Shown here one piece after another: positions 26,554 through 35,019 of a stretch of DNA of 64,000 nucleotides (its first letter is position 1; each line of letters opens with the position of its first letter). The DNA comes from CAYLHF01 sp964383365. Lineage in GTDB: Bacteria > Bacteroidota > Rhodothermia > Rhodothermales > UBA10348. The stretch lies in contig CAYLHF010000001.1 in NCBI GenBank assembly GCA_964383365.1, forward strand, positions 1 to 64,000, in the 5' to 3' direction. The translations under genes and the position numbers were made by a program. The notes under the pieces were generated by a model. It was not told the DNA's origin. It saw only the letters and a list, made by a program, of their open reading frames with translations, and searched no databases.

Positions 26554-27516
26554 TCAGAGTATATCTACGAGACGCATTTCTTTGAGATATTTCTCCGGAT
26601 GATCCCGGAAGTCACTCATGAGCAGATTCAGATTGGAGAGCGTCGAGTCCATTTTTTCGTACATCGCCGTGTCATTCAAAAGCAAACCCAACGTTCCCTG
26701 TCCGTCGTTAACCTTGTTCAGCACATCCGTGAGCGTATCCGTCATCTTTTCCATTGATGCCAGGTTGCCGTCGAGTCGTTTAAGAACCGTATTGAGATTC
26801 TTGACGACCAATCCAACAGAGTCTGCATTCTCTCCGGAGATACGACTCAAGTCAGCGGTCAGATTCCCCACATTCTCCAGGATGGAAGACAACCGATCCC
26901 TCTCTGACGAGAGAAAATCGTCGAGCGTTTCGACACTGCCTCGAACAGAAGTTAGCGTCCTACGCAGATCGGAATCGGGACTCTCAAGCATGGATCCTGT
27001 TTGTCCCATAATCGAGTTGAGGCCCGTCATCATGCTATCGGTCCGCATGAGAATGCTTGGTAGACTTTCCGAAAACTCGGCGATGAGATCGGTCGTCCCA
27101 TGACCGGGGATAACCCATCCTTCAGGAATCGTAGGACCTTCTACCGGCCCCAGATAAAGATCCATTCGAACGGCTCCGAGGGCATCGAAACCCGAAATCT
27201 TGGCATAGGACCCTTCCGTCACGTTCAAATCGGAATCGACATGGAACTGGACCCTTACACGCTGATTCGTCGGATTGATGAATACCTCGTCAATGCCTCC
27301 GACCACGACTCCATTTGTCCTGACGACGTTTCCGGAGATAAGTCCAACCGCATCATCAAATTCGGCCGTAAGCTGATACGTCCCCCGGAACAGGGGTAGA
27401 TCCTGGAAATAGCGTACGCCCAGTACAAAAACGATCGACGCCACAATAATGGTTGCCCCGACCTTAAGTTCGTTTGAGTATTTCACTCCCTGCTCCTTTT
27501 TTGCGGACATTTGCAC
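26554..27516 (-). CDS. mlaD: MCE (MlaD) family lipid-transport protein
   Basis: This is the periplasmic substrate-binding part of an Mla-type ABC transporter. The 320-aa protein has one N-terminal membrane anchor (VGATIIVASIVFVLGVRYF) then an MCE domain (YQLTAEFDDAVGLISGNVVRTNGVVVGGI) and a C-terminal helical coil with repeated Asn/Leu-rich heptads, which is typical of MlaD-like hexamer tails. It follows the ATPase gene with 52 bp between them. The system shuttles phospholipid between membranes, direction unproven here. Confidence 0.9.
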   Translation of the reverse strand: MQMSAKKEQGVKYSNELKVGATIIVASIVFVLGVRYFQDLPLFRGTYQLTAEFDDAVGLISGNVVRTNGVVVGGIDEVFINPTNQRVRVQFHVDSDLNVTEGSYAKISGFDALGAVRMDLYLGPVEGPTIPEGWVIPGHGTTDLIAEFSESLPSILMRTDSMMTGLNSIMGQTGSMLESPDSDLRRTLTSVRGSVETLDDFLSSERDRLSSILENVGNLTADLSRISGENADSVGLVVKNLNTVLKRLDGNLASMEKMTDTLTDVLNKVNDGQGTLGLLLNDTAMYEKMDSTLSNLNLLMSDFRDHPEKYLKEMRLVDIL

Positions 27517-27568
27517 TCAACTGCGACGTGTCCGGTGTCCGTAGTCTTGTAAATATTTTTTTATTCGC

Positions 27569-28315
27569 TCACCCGTTCTTCCCAATCTGATATTCGTTGG
27601 CACGCACAAAAGCACACAGCACGGCGTCTGGACTGGCGTGTAGATCATCAATGGTTCCGGTCCAGTGCATTCGGCCCTGGTAAATGAACGCCGCCCGGTC
27701 TGCAATCGACAGGACGGAGTGCATATCGTGTGTGATAACAATGCTCGTCACGTTGAGCTGATCGGCCAGCCCCTTGATCAGGACGTCGATGGTGTTGGAC
27801 GTTTCAGGATCCAGACCGCTCGTTGGCTCGTCGTAGAGGATGTACCTGGGTCGAAGCGCAACGGCCCGAGCCAGAGCGACTCGTTTCTGCATACCGCCGG
27901 ACAACTCGGCCGGCATCTTCTGACCTACATCAGACAATTCAACCATGGACAGACACTCCGAGACCTCGGTGTCTATCTCCGATTCGGACATCGTCGTGAA
28001 TGTCCTGAGTGGAAAAGCAACATTTTCGTGGGCGTTCATTGAGTCGAACAACGCACCTCCTTGAAAAAGAACTCCGAATTGTTTCCGGGTCTGTCGCAGT
28101 TCGGTGTAGGAAATTTTGTTGATATCCGTCCCATCTACCAAGATAGATCCACTATCGGGTTGCATCAGTCCGATAATATGTTTCAGCAGGACACTCTTGC
28201 CAGATCCTGACCGACCGATGACCGCAAGCGTCTCTCCCTCATTGATGTCCAGGGATACATCAAAGAGTACCTGCTTGTCTTCGAACGATTTATTGATATT
28301 TTTTATCTGGATCAT
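27569..28315 (-). CDS. mlaF: ABC transporter ATP-binding protein (MlaF)
   Basis: The ATG at 28315 starts MIQIKNINKSFEDKQ; the frame stays open 60 bp further but that region overlaps the permease gene. The 248-aa ATPase has Walker A GRSGSGKSVLLKH, the signature LSGGMQKRVALARA, Walker B YILYDEPTSGLDP and a switch His in ITHDMHS. The GGMQKRV signature is the MlaF type. It lies 8 bp behind mlaE and drives phospholipid transport with MlaE and the MCE protein. Confidence 0.92.
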   Translation of the reverse strand: MIQIKNINKSFEDKQVLFDVSLDINEGETLAVIGRSGSGKSVLLKHIIGLMQPDSGSILVDGTDINKISYTELRQTRKQFGVLFQGGALFDSMNAHENVAFPLRTFTTMSESEIDTEVSECLSMVELSDVGQKMPAELSGGMQKRVALARAVALRPRYILYDEPTSGLDPETSNTIDVLIKGLADQLNVTSIVITHDMHSVLSIADRAAFIYQGRMHWTGTIDDLHASPDAVLCAFVRANEYQIGKNG

Positions 28316-28323
28316 ATCCCGGT

Positions 28324-29085
28324 CTACAATAACGTTACTGCCAGTACAAGGTCTGCCACGAGAATAAATACACAACTGGCAACTGCGGCCTGTGTCGTGG
28401 CCTGCCCAACGCCTTCTGCCCCGCCTTTTGTGTAATATCCTTTATAGCATGAAATTGAAGTAATCGTAAATCCGAACACGAACGACTTTATAAGCCCGAA
28501 GATCGGATCAAACGGTTGAAAAAACTCCCTGGCCCCCTTTACGAATTCGCCCATCGGTAAAAATCCAAACAGGTCCCCGATGAGCATCCCACCCGTGATA
28601 CCAACGAATGATGCCAGAATATAAAGGACGGGGAACATGAGTACACCGGCGATCACTCTGGGCACGATGAGATAACCGATCGAATTGAGTCCCATCGCTT
28701 CCAACGCGTCGATCTGCTCCGTTACCCTCATCGTTCCCAGCTCCGCTGCGATTCGGGCACCGACCCTCCCGGCAAGAATAAACCCCGTTACGATAGCCCC
28801 TAATTCCAGAATCATGGATGGTACGACAATCGACCCGATAATCGACTTGGGAATCAATGGAGAAACCAACTGATACGCCGTTTGAACCGTCGTCACCGCA
28901 CCCGAAAAACCTGCCGCCAGCGCCACAATCGGAAACGAATCCAGCCCGATTTGAACCATCTGGGAGACCAGATTTTTTCGATATGAACTGAATTCTGCAA
29001 GGGCCCCAAACGCCTGATGTAGAAGCAGACTGTATCTCCCGAGCGCCTGAACCGGCGTGCGTATAAACAACTGATAAAATACCAT
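28324..29085 (-). CDS. mlaE: ABC transporter permease (MlaE)
   Basis: A 253-aa integral-membrane permease with about five hydrophobic segments. The MlaE signature is present in MRVTEQIDALEAMGLNSIG followed by VPRVIAGVLMFP. It is the first gene of the operon mlaE-mlaF-mlaD-HD-DUF445. No MlaA or MlaC gene is in the window, in keeping with reduced Mla systems in Bacteroidota. The promoter should lie in the roughly 350-bp interval shared with radA. Confidence 0.92.
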   Translation of the reverse strand: MVFYQLFIRTPVQALGRYSLLLHQAFGALAEFSSYRKNLVSQMVQIGLDSFPIVALAAGFSGAVTTVQTAYQLVSPLIPKSIIGSIVVPSMILELGAIVTGFILAGRVGARIAAELGTMRVTEQIDALEAMGLNSIGYLIVPRVIAGVLMFPVLYILASFVGITGGMLIGDLFGFLPMGEFVKGAREFFQPFDPIFGLIKSFVFGFTITSISCYKGYYTKGGAEGVGQATTQAAVASCVFILVADLVLAVTLL

Positions 29086-29441
29086 GCGAAGGTGGGTTCA
29101 CTCGATGGAAGTTACGAGTGATAATGGTTCAATCCGATGGGTCGGATCTGATATTTGACGTACAGACATAACGTCTGTTACAACATGCGTCCGGAAGCCT
29201 CTTAATCTTTAACAAGGCATACCCAGGGGTGGGAAAATACGGATACTCCGTCGAATAGAAATCAATTTACACGAAATCTGCACGTACGAAAATGAATCGG
29301 GTGACAGAGGTTTGTCATCATAAAAACTATCTTGTCAACGGTTCCGGAGTCTGCCATGCTTCATCGTGATGAAGGCGGTTTGCCCGGGCCGTCTGAGATA
29401 TCCTCGTTCACTCGGTTACACTCATTTACATCCCGATTCCA
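29086..29441. other. Divergent promoter interval mlaE / radA
   Basis: 356 bp without a gene. Two perfect dyads are present: ATCCGA-TGGG-TCGGAT at 29132-29147 and ACAGAC-ATAAC-GTCTGT at 29162-29178. A TTGACG at 29155-29160 lies directly before the second dyad and has only a weak TTACAA 17 bases later, so a promoter overlapped by an operator is possible but unproven. The run ATTTG...CGAAAATG upstream of radA shows no strong ribosome site. Confidence 0.5.
29162..29178. promoter_or_regulatory. Inverted repeat ACAGAC-N5-GTCTGT
   Basis: A perfect 6-bp-arm dyad immediately 3' of a TTGACG hexamer, suitable as an operator for radA or mlaE. Another dyad at 29132-29147 is 15 bp to the left. Confidence 0.35.
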
Positions 29442-30809
29442 ATGGCCAAACCAAAGCCGGTCTTTGTCTGTCAGGAATGTGGCAATGAAACGCATCGTTG
29501 GATGGGTCAGTGCCCTGTGTGCAAGGCGTGGAACGCTCTTGTTGAGGAAATGCCGTTACCTGACATTGCCGCGCGAGTCCCATTCAGTAGACGCACCGAA
29601 CATCCAGTCGGTAACAATGCTGTCTTGCTGGACGAAATCAGTCCCGGCCATGAAATGCGGCTTCGTCTTGGTGAACGCGAATTAGATCGGGTCCTGGGAG
29701 GTGGAATCGTCCGTGGAGCTGCGGTGTTGATCGCCGGAAATCCGGGCATCGGGAAAAGTACGCTCATGACCGAGCTGGGGAAATACATTTCGTCCGAGTT
29801 GATCATGTATGTAACGGGAGAAGAATCTCCTGAACAGGTGAAAATGCGGGCTTCCCGGCTCGGACTCAGCGGTAATCACGTACTTCTTCTTGCAGAAACC
29901 AACGTCGAATCGATCGTTTCCACGGTCCTGGACAAAATGCCCGGTATCTTGATCGTTGACTCGATTCAAACGCTGTTCCGGCCTGAGTTTTCCAATGCTC
30001 CTGGAAGCGTATCTCAGGTCAGAGAAAGTGCCGCCGCCCTGATCCAATTAGCCAAATCGACTGGAACCGCTGTTTTCATTGTCGGACACGTGACCAAGGA
30101 CGGGGCCATTGCCGGCCCGCGTGTCCTGGAACACATGGTCGATACGGTTCTGTACCTGGAGGGAGATCGACATCACACATTTCGAATCCTCCGATCTGTC
30201 AAGAACCGGTTTGGATCGACCAATGAGATAGGAGTTTTTGAGATGAACTCTACCGGATTGCATCCTGTAGATAACCCCAGCCACATCTTCCTGTCGGATA
30301 GATCCTCGGATACAGCCGGTGCCGTTGTAGTGTGTTCGATGGAAGGGACCCGACCCATTTTGGCTGAAATACAAGCCCTCGTTTCGCCGACCTCGTACCC
30401 ATCACCGCAGCGTGCTGCCAACGGATACGACTCCCGTCGGCTGCAAATGCTGCTCGCGGTCCTGGAAAAACGGGAAGGTTTACGTCTTTCAACCCACGAT
30501 GTGTTTGTCAACGTCACGGGCGGACTTCGCCTGACCGAGCCTGCCATTGATCTGGGAATCGTTGCCGCCGTCGCGTCGTCGTTCCACGACCGGGCGGTCG
30601 ATCATTCCGCCGTATTGATTGGAGAAATCGGTCTCGGTGGCGAAGTCCGCCCCGTGACCCACATTGAATCCAGGCTGAAGGAAGCCGCAACTCTGGGCTT
30701 TTCCCGGGCGTTCCTTCCTGCGTCGGGTATGAAGGACATCTCCGTTCCGGGAAAGTTGGCGGTGACAGGAGTCACCTCTATTCACGAGTTGATCGATCTT
30801 GCCCTTTGA
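29442..30809 (+). CDS. radA: DNA repair protein RadA
   Basis: RadA (Sms) is a RecA-like hexameric helicase that helps branch migration in recombination repair. The 455-aa protein has the N-terminal zinc finger FVCQECGNETHRWMGQCPVCKAW, Walker A AGNPGIGKST, the family's KNRFGSTNEIGVFEM motif, and a C-terminal Lon-like domain (SVSQVR..., ILIVDSIQT earlier, VTGGLRLTEPAIDLGIVAA). All key motifs are intact. The 3' end overlaps the convergent rpiA by 32 bp. Confidence 0.95.
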   Translation: MAKPKPVFVCQECGNETHRWMGQCPVCKAWNALVEEMPLPDIAARVPFSRRTEHPVGNNAVLLDEISPGHEMRLRLGERELDRVLGGGIVRGAAVLIAGNPGIGKSTLMTELGKYISSELIMYVTGEESPEQVKMRASRLGLSGNHVLLLAETNVESIVSTVLDKMPGILIVDSIQTLFRPEFSNAPGSVSQVRESAAALIQLAKSTGTAVFIVGHVTKDGAIAGPRVLEHMVDTVLYLEGDRHHTFRILRSVKNRFGSTNEIGVFEMNSTGLHPVDNPSHIFLSDRSSDTAGAVVVCSMEGTRPILAEIQALVSPTSYPSPQRAANGYDSRRLQMLLAVLEKREGLRLSTHDVFVNVTGGLRLTEPAIDLGIVAAVASSFHDRAVDHSAVLIGEIGLGGEVRPVTHIESRLKEAATLGFSRAFLPASGMKDISVPGKLAVTGVTSIHELIDLAL

Positions 30810-31494
30810 GATGCTCCACCGTGCCGTCCGAATGACCGACCAAAACGTCTGTTGCCAGGTTCAGAAAAAGTCCGTGATCCAGTACACCGGGAGTGGACAG
30901 TAATTCGTCGTTGACCCTCTGAACATCGAAGGCCTCGGAGAACGCCGCATCGATTATCCAGAGGCCCTGGTCCGAGACTACGGGCCCGTCCTTTCTTTGC
31001 CCCATGCGTAGCCTGGGCCTTCCTCCCAGTTCCCGAATAATTTTCGATACCGGGGCCATGGCAAGTGGTACAAACTCTACCGGGAGGGGCATTTTCTCAC
31101 CGAGATGTCTCACCAGTTTGGACTCGTCGACGAGTACGACAAATCTTCTCGACGCGCTGGCTACGATTTTTTCACGTGTCTGCGCAGCGCCCCGTCCCTT
31201 GATCAGGTTCGTCCCGGGGTCCACCTCGTCGGCACCATCGAACGCCAGATCCAGGAAGTCCACGTCCTCCAGAGAGATGAGTGGTATCCGATTTTCATGA
31301 GCGAGTCGTTCGGCGGCGAACGAAGTAGCCACGCCTCTTACTGTAAGACCCTCAGACTCGATTCTCTTCCCGAGTGCCCGGATGGCTTCAGCCGCAGTAG
31401 AGCCCGTTCCCAGACCGAGCGTCATTCCATCGTCTATCCAATCTGCAATCTGAGACCCGACTCGCTTCTTTGCCTGAAGTTGTAGTTCTGACAT
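30778..31494 (-). CDS. rpiA: Ribose-5-phosphate isomerase A
   Basis: RpiA interconverts ribose-5-phosphate and ribulose-5-phosphate. The 238-aa protein shows MTLGLGTGSTAAEAIRALG, ISLEDVDFLDLAFDGADEVDP, LIKGRGAAQTREKIVA, KLVRHLGEKMPLPVEFVP and a C-terminal PGVLDHGLF. The catalytic Glu and Lys positions appear normal. Convergent with radA, overlapping by 32 bp. It is upstream of the 21-bp repeat that precedes the end of the permease gene. Confidence 0.94.
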   Translation of the reverse strand: MSELQLQAKKRVGSQIADWIDDGMTLGLGTGSTAAEAIRALGKRIESEGLTVRGVATSFAAERLAHENRIPLISLEDVDFLDLAFDGADEVDPGTNLIKGRGAAQTREKIVASASRRFVVLVDESKLVRHLGEKMPLPVEFVPLAMAPVSKIIRELGGRPRLRMGQRKDGPVVSDQGLWIIDAAFSEAFDVQRVNDELLSTPGVLDHGLFLNLATDVLVGHSDGTVEHLKGQDRSTRE

Positions 31495-31564
31495 GACCCA
31501 TCCATGGCGTTAATTCGTTGCCCGAAGATAGGGTGTCAGGGTGACATACTTGGAATACATCTCC

Positions 31565-31638
31565 GTCCGGCTCGCCGAGTATTCAGTCCGGCTCGCCGAG
31601 TATTCAGTCCGCCTCGCCGAGTATTCAGTACGCCTCGG
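31565..31638. repeat. 21-bp tandem repeat immediately 3' of a permease stop
   Basis: Three full units (31565-31585, 31586-31606, 31607-31627) and a half unit (to 31638) of GTCCGGCTCGCCGAGTATTC plus A, the third and fourth with a C for a G. The array ends 7 bp from the stop codon of the minus-strand permease gene, so it lies directly downstream of that stop. It sits in the 150-bp rpiA/permease gap. Confidence 0.9.
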
Positions 31639-31645
31639 ATTCTTT

Positions 31646-32872
31646 CTAATTGTAACGAATCGATTCGATCGGACGCAGTCGGGCCGCCTTGTAAGCCGGA
31701 TAGCCGCCAAACACGAGTGCGATTCCGGTGACCATTACTACCGACCCGATCGCCCAGTTCATCGGGAAGGCAGCGGTTATATCGAAGTAAAGCGCAACGC
31801 CATTGCCAACGAGTGCGCCGAGCAGAATACCGACGAATCCTCCGATCTGGCAGAGGAAAAAAGCCTCTAACAGAAACTGCCTCATGATATCCTTCTTTCT
31901 GGCACCGACAGATTTTCGAATGCCGATTTCCCGCGTACGCTCGGTAACTGAAACCAGCATGATATTCATGATTCCGATACCGGCAGCAAGCAGGGCAATC
32001 AGACCGATTCCCGCACCCCCCATCGTAAGCGTGGCCGTAAAGGCATCGAAAATACTCTGCATGGAATCATTCGTAGAGATCTCAAAATTATTGGCCTCGC
32101 CGGGTCTGACCTTCCTGATGACCCGCATGCGCCCGGTCGCCTCTTCTATGGCTGCCGGGACCAGCTGGGGGTTGGATACCCGGACGCTGATGGAAATATC
32201 TCGCCGGTCGTTTCCGTAAAGAGTAAATGCCCGGGTGATCGGAGTGTACACCCGGTTGTCCTGGGAAAACCCAAAAACACTTCCCTTGGATTTAAGGACA
32301 CCAATCACCTCATATCGACGGCCGTCCATCCGGATCTGTTTGCCGATCGGATTGGAATTCGGGAAGAGTGCCTCTGACACATCCGTCCCGAGGACCGCTA
32401 TGGGTCTGGCGTACAAAACATCTTCAGACGTGAGGAATCGGCCCGTGTCCAGCTCATACGAAAAATTCCCCAGCATATTCTCATCCGTGCCCATCAGAAA
32501 GATGTTTGGTTCGGTCTCAATCTGTCCGTTTCGGACAATACCCATGTGGAAATTCTCCATCGGGCTGATCGTCGTAGAGATCTGCATCTTTTCGTCAAGA
32601 CGCTGGAGTTGTTCGTACGAAATTGCCGGCCGGTTACGAATACTCTTGTCGAGTCGACCCGTCTGGATGACCGGTGTCCGGGATATCGTGAACGTCGACG
32701 ACCCCAGAAACTGCAGGGACTCTTTGAAATAAACATCTATTACCGCAACGGCCGTTACAGACACGATGATCGCAAAGACGCCTATGACCATCCCCAGTAA
32801 CGTCAGTGACGACCTTAGTTTGTGCGCCCGAAGCGCTTGAATCGCCATTCTAAATGCTTCCAGAATTGCCAT
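31646..32872 (-). CDS. MacB/FtsX-type ABC permease
   Basis: A 408-aa permease: N-terminal MacB-like membrane helix (RSSLTLLGMVIGVFAIIVSVT), a large periplasmic MacB_PCD domain (about residues 45-270), then three C-terminal helices with the conserved ERTREIGIRKSVGARKKDIMRQFLLEAFFLC loop and IGSVVMVTGIALVFGGYPAYKAARLRPIESIRYN. These proteins transmit ATPase motion to a periplasmic substrate or partner such as a lipoprotein or macrolide. It follows a paralogous permease gene by 39 bp on the same strand; no ATPase gene is in the cluster. Confidence 0.9.
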   Translation of the reverse strand: MAILEAFRMAIQALRAHKLRSSLTLLGMVIGVFAIIVSVTAVAVIDVYFKESLQFLGSSTFTISRTPVIQTGRLDKSIRNRPAISYEQLQRLDEKMQISTTISPMENFHMGIVRNGQIETEPNIFLMGTDENMLGNFSYELDTGRFLTSEDVLYARPIAVLGTDVSEALFPNSNPIGKQIRMDGRRYEVIGVLKSKGSVFGFSQDNRVYTPITRAFTLYGNDRRDISISVRVSNPQLVPAAIEEATGRMRVIRKVRPGEANNFEISTNDSMQSIFDAFTATLTMGGAGIGLIALLAAGIGIMNIMLVSVTERTREIGIRKSVGARKKDIMRQFLLEAFFLCQIGGFVGILLGALVGNGVALYFDITAAFPMNWAIGSVVMVTGIALVFGGYPAYKAARLRPIESIRYN

Positions 32873-32911
32873 AATCTGTCTTGACTGCGGGGCTATTAAC
32901 GGTTAGAAAAC

Positions 32912-34210
32912 CTATTCGTATCGAAGCGCTTCAATCGGAGGCGCCTTGGACGCTGTCCAGGCGGGTGCCAATCCAAAAACGGTTCCTATCACCAGACAAA
33001 TGGAAAACGCGATGGCAATTACTCCTATATCCAGCGATGCAGGCAATACCAGCTTGATCACCATCGCGAGCGGTATCGAGAGTCCGACACCGATTATTCC
33101 ACCGATCGTACAGATGACGACCGCCTCGATCAGAAACTGAATCAGAATAGTTCGACGCCTTGCTCCGACCGCCTTTCGAACGCCGATTTCTCTTGTTCTC
33201 TCGCGGACCGTTACAAACATGATATTCATGACTCCAATGCCTCCAACCAGGAGTGCAAGGGCCGTCAGTCCGATCCCTATGGAGTAAATGGCTGCTTTAA
33301 TCGGAGCTATTGTTTCTCGAAGCGTCTGCTGTTCGTTAAGCTCAAAATCATCTTCCTCACGTGCGTCGAGATGGCGTACAATTCGGGCGACGCCTCGAAT
33401 TTCGTCCTTCGCCTCGGCCAGACTTACTTCGGGAATCAGTTTGGCCTGCACGGAAATATTTCTCCAGCGAACCCCGTAAATACTCTTGAATGTATTAAAT
33501 GGTATCTGGACAGATGTGTCTGACGATGAAGGTCCGTCAGCACCCTGTCCTTTCTTCTCCAGGATTCCTATTACCCTGAATTTGTTGCCCGATATCCGGA
33601 TCTCTTTCCCCATAGGATTGCTCACCGGAAACAGCTCTTCTGCTACACCAGAACCAATTACGGCTACATTTCTTGCAGCCATATCATCCAGGTCTGAGTA
33701 AAAGAAACCGGTCCCGATATCGACCTGGTGAACCCGAGTAAAATTCGGACTGGCACCGGTGATTACTACACCCGAGACACTCCTGCTCCCGTTTTTGACC
33801 GTCCGGCTGGTTCGTACGACTGCCGTCGCTGCGGCCACAAATCGTGAGCGATCCTCCAAAGCCACGGCCAGGTCCGCCTTGATGTTCGGTCGGTTGATAT
33901 AATTCCACCACTTGAAACCGGGGCCTCTGGACCATGGCCATTTTTCGATATAGACGACATCGGTTCCGAGACTGGCCATATCCTGCTCGAACCCCTTCTC
34001 GATACCATTTACTACCGTCGCCATTCCGGTCACGGAAATGATACCAATGATGATGCCCAACGTTGTCAGGACAGACCGCATTTTATTGACGGCAACAGCT
34101 CGTAACGCTATTACCAGACCTTCCCAGATCTCGAAAAAAAATCTTTTCACACGATTCAGATAGATGGTGAGACCGCGACGTAGTACGGAGGCATCGCCCG
34201 CCTGTTGCAT
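32912..34210 (-). CDS. MacB/FtsX-type ABC permease
   Basis: A 432-aa paralogue of the next gene, with an extra 30-residue cytoplasmic N-terminus before the first membrane helix (VLTTLGIIIGIISVTGMATV). The MacB_PCD domain follows, then the RERTREIGVRKAVGARRRTILIQFLIEAVVIC loop and three C-terminal helices ending APPIEALRYE. The pair may form a heterodimer using an ATPase coded elsewhere. Neither adaptor nor outer-membrane factor is adjacent. Export of a lipoprotein or signal peptide is possible but unproven. Confidence 0.9.
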   Translation of the reverse strand: MQQAGDASVLRRGLTIYLNRVKRFFFEIWEGLVIALRAVAVNKMRSVLTTLGIIIGIISVTGMATVVNGIEKGFEQDMASLGTDVVYIEKWPWSRGPGFKWWNYINRPNIKADLAVALEDRSRFVAAATAVVRTSRTVKNGSRSVSGVVITGASPNFTRVHQVDIGTGFFYSDLDDMAARNVAVIGSGVAEELFPVSNPMGKEIRISGNKFRVIGILEKKGQGADGPSSSDTSVQIPFNTFKSIYGVRWRNISVQAKLIPEVSLAEAKDEIRGVARIVRHLDAREEDDFELNEQQTLRETIAPIKAAIYSIGIGLTALALLVGGIGVMNIMFVTVRERTREIGVRKAVGARRRTILIQFLIEAVVICTIGGIIGVGLSIPLAMVIKLVLPASLDIGVIAIAFSICLVIGTVFGLAPAWTASKAPPIEALRYE

Positions 34211-34315
34211 CGATTCAGGGACAATTTACAGCGGGTGACCCGTCGAATTGAAATGGCCTCAGCCGGTCATTACATTGAGGCTCTTCTCAAAACGAATCTG
34301 GCGTAAGAAAGAGCG

Positions 34316-34474
34316 ATGGGTAAAGCCAAGATCCTGGTCGAATTCTGGAAGTTTCTCCGCGTCCGAAAAAAATTCTGGCTTGCTCCGATCGTGGTGATTC
34401 TTGTCCTGCTGAGTCTTCTTATCGTCCTCACGCAGGGCTCGGCTCTGGCACCGTTCATCTACGCGCTATTCTGA
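34316..34474 (+). CDS. DUF5989 family small membrane protein
   Basis: A 52-aa protein: a basic N-terminal helix (VEFWKFLRVRKKFW), one transmembrane segment (LAPIVVILVLLSLLIVL), and the ending TQGSALAPFIYALF. That ending (S-A-x-A-P-F-I-Y-x-L-F) is the hallmark of DUF5989. These peptides often accompany carbamoyltransferase or exopolysaccharide genes; here it stands alone between the permeases and a GNAT gene, on the opposite strand from both. Its stop overlaps the GNAT stop region by 9 bp. The function is unknown. Confidence 0.75.
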   Translation: MGKAKILVEFWKFLRVRKKFWLAPIVVILVLLSLLIVLTQGSALAPFIYALF

Positions 34475-34999
34475 GCTTCTCACGGGACTCGATTGCAACT
34501 TCTTTTCAAAGCGGAGATGATATTCCCGATACGCAGAATTGTAGTCAGCCTTCGTCAACCTGAATCCTTCGGAAAGAGCGAGGACCGTCATCCCGGGGTG
34601 CAGATTTGGAAACGTATCGAATGCAAATCGAGGGTATCCGGATGATTTTGCGTATGCCGTCATATGACGGAGCAGGATGCGGGCTATGCCGCGTCTACGA
34701 TACTCAGGCATTACGCCACCCTTCGCAGAATAGAACACGAACCGATTTTCGCGATATCCCACTTTGAATCCCACGGGGACTTCGTCGAGATGAGCAACGA
34801 ACATGGACAGGTCTGCGCGGTCGAACGTATTGATTATTCGGTCCTCACCAAAGATCGCTCGGTTCATCTCCCAAATTTCACTCAACTCGTCGAGAGACAC
34901 GCGGGTGATAACGAGCCCGGGAAGCGTTACCGCTGCTGCTGTTCTGATCGTTGGTCGTTCGTACAGATCCATTTCGGCGGGAGTGGGATAGCCAATCAT
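34466..34999 (-). CDS. GNAT family N-acetyltransferase
   Basis: A 177-aa GNAT-fold acyltransferase. Motif A is visible as GGVMPEYRRRGIARILLRHM, preceded by beta-strand segments (FVAHLDEVPVGFKVGYRE) and followed by FDTFPNLHPGMTVLALSEGFRLT. Substrate unknown. It lies 20 bp after the helicase stop on the same strand and is probably cotranscribed with it. Confidence 0.85.
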   Translation of the reverse strand: MIGYPTPAEMDLYERPTIRTAAAVTLPGLVITRVSLDELSEIWEMNRAIFGEDRIINTFDRADLSMFVAHLDEVPVGFKVGYRENRFVFYSAKGGVMPEYRRRGIARILLRHMTAYAKSSGYPRFAFDTFPNLHPGMTVLALSEGFRLTKADYNSAYREYHLRFEKKLQSSPVRSSE

Positions 35000-35019
35000 A
35001 GACCATAATTACCCCTTGC

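Noticed and set aside
31541..31870. Plus-strand ORF with LAEYSVR repeats
   Set aside because: Frame exists only because the 21-bp repeat has a period of seven codons; it then runs antisense into the permease gene.
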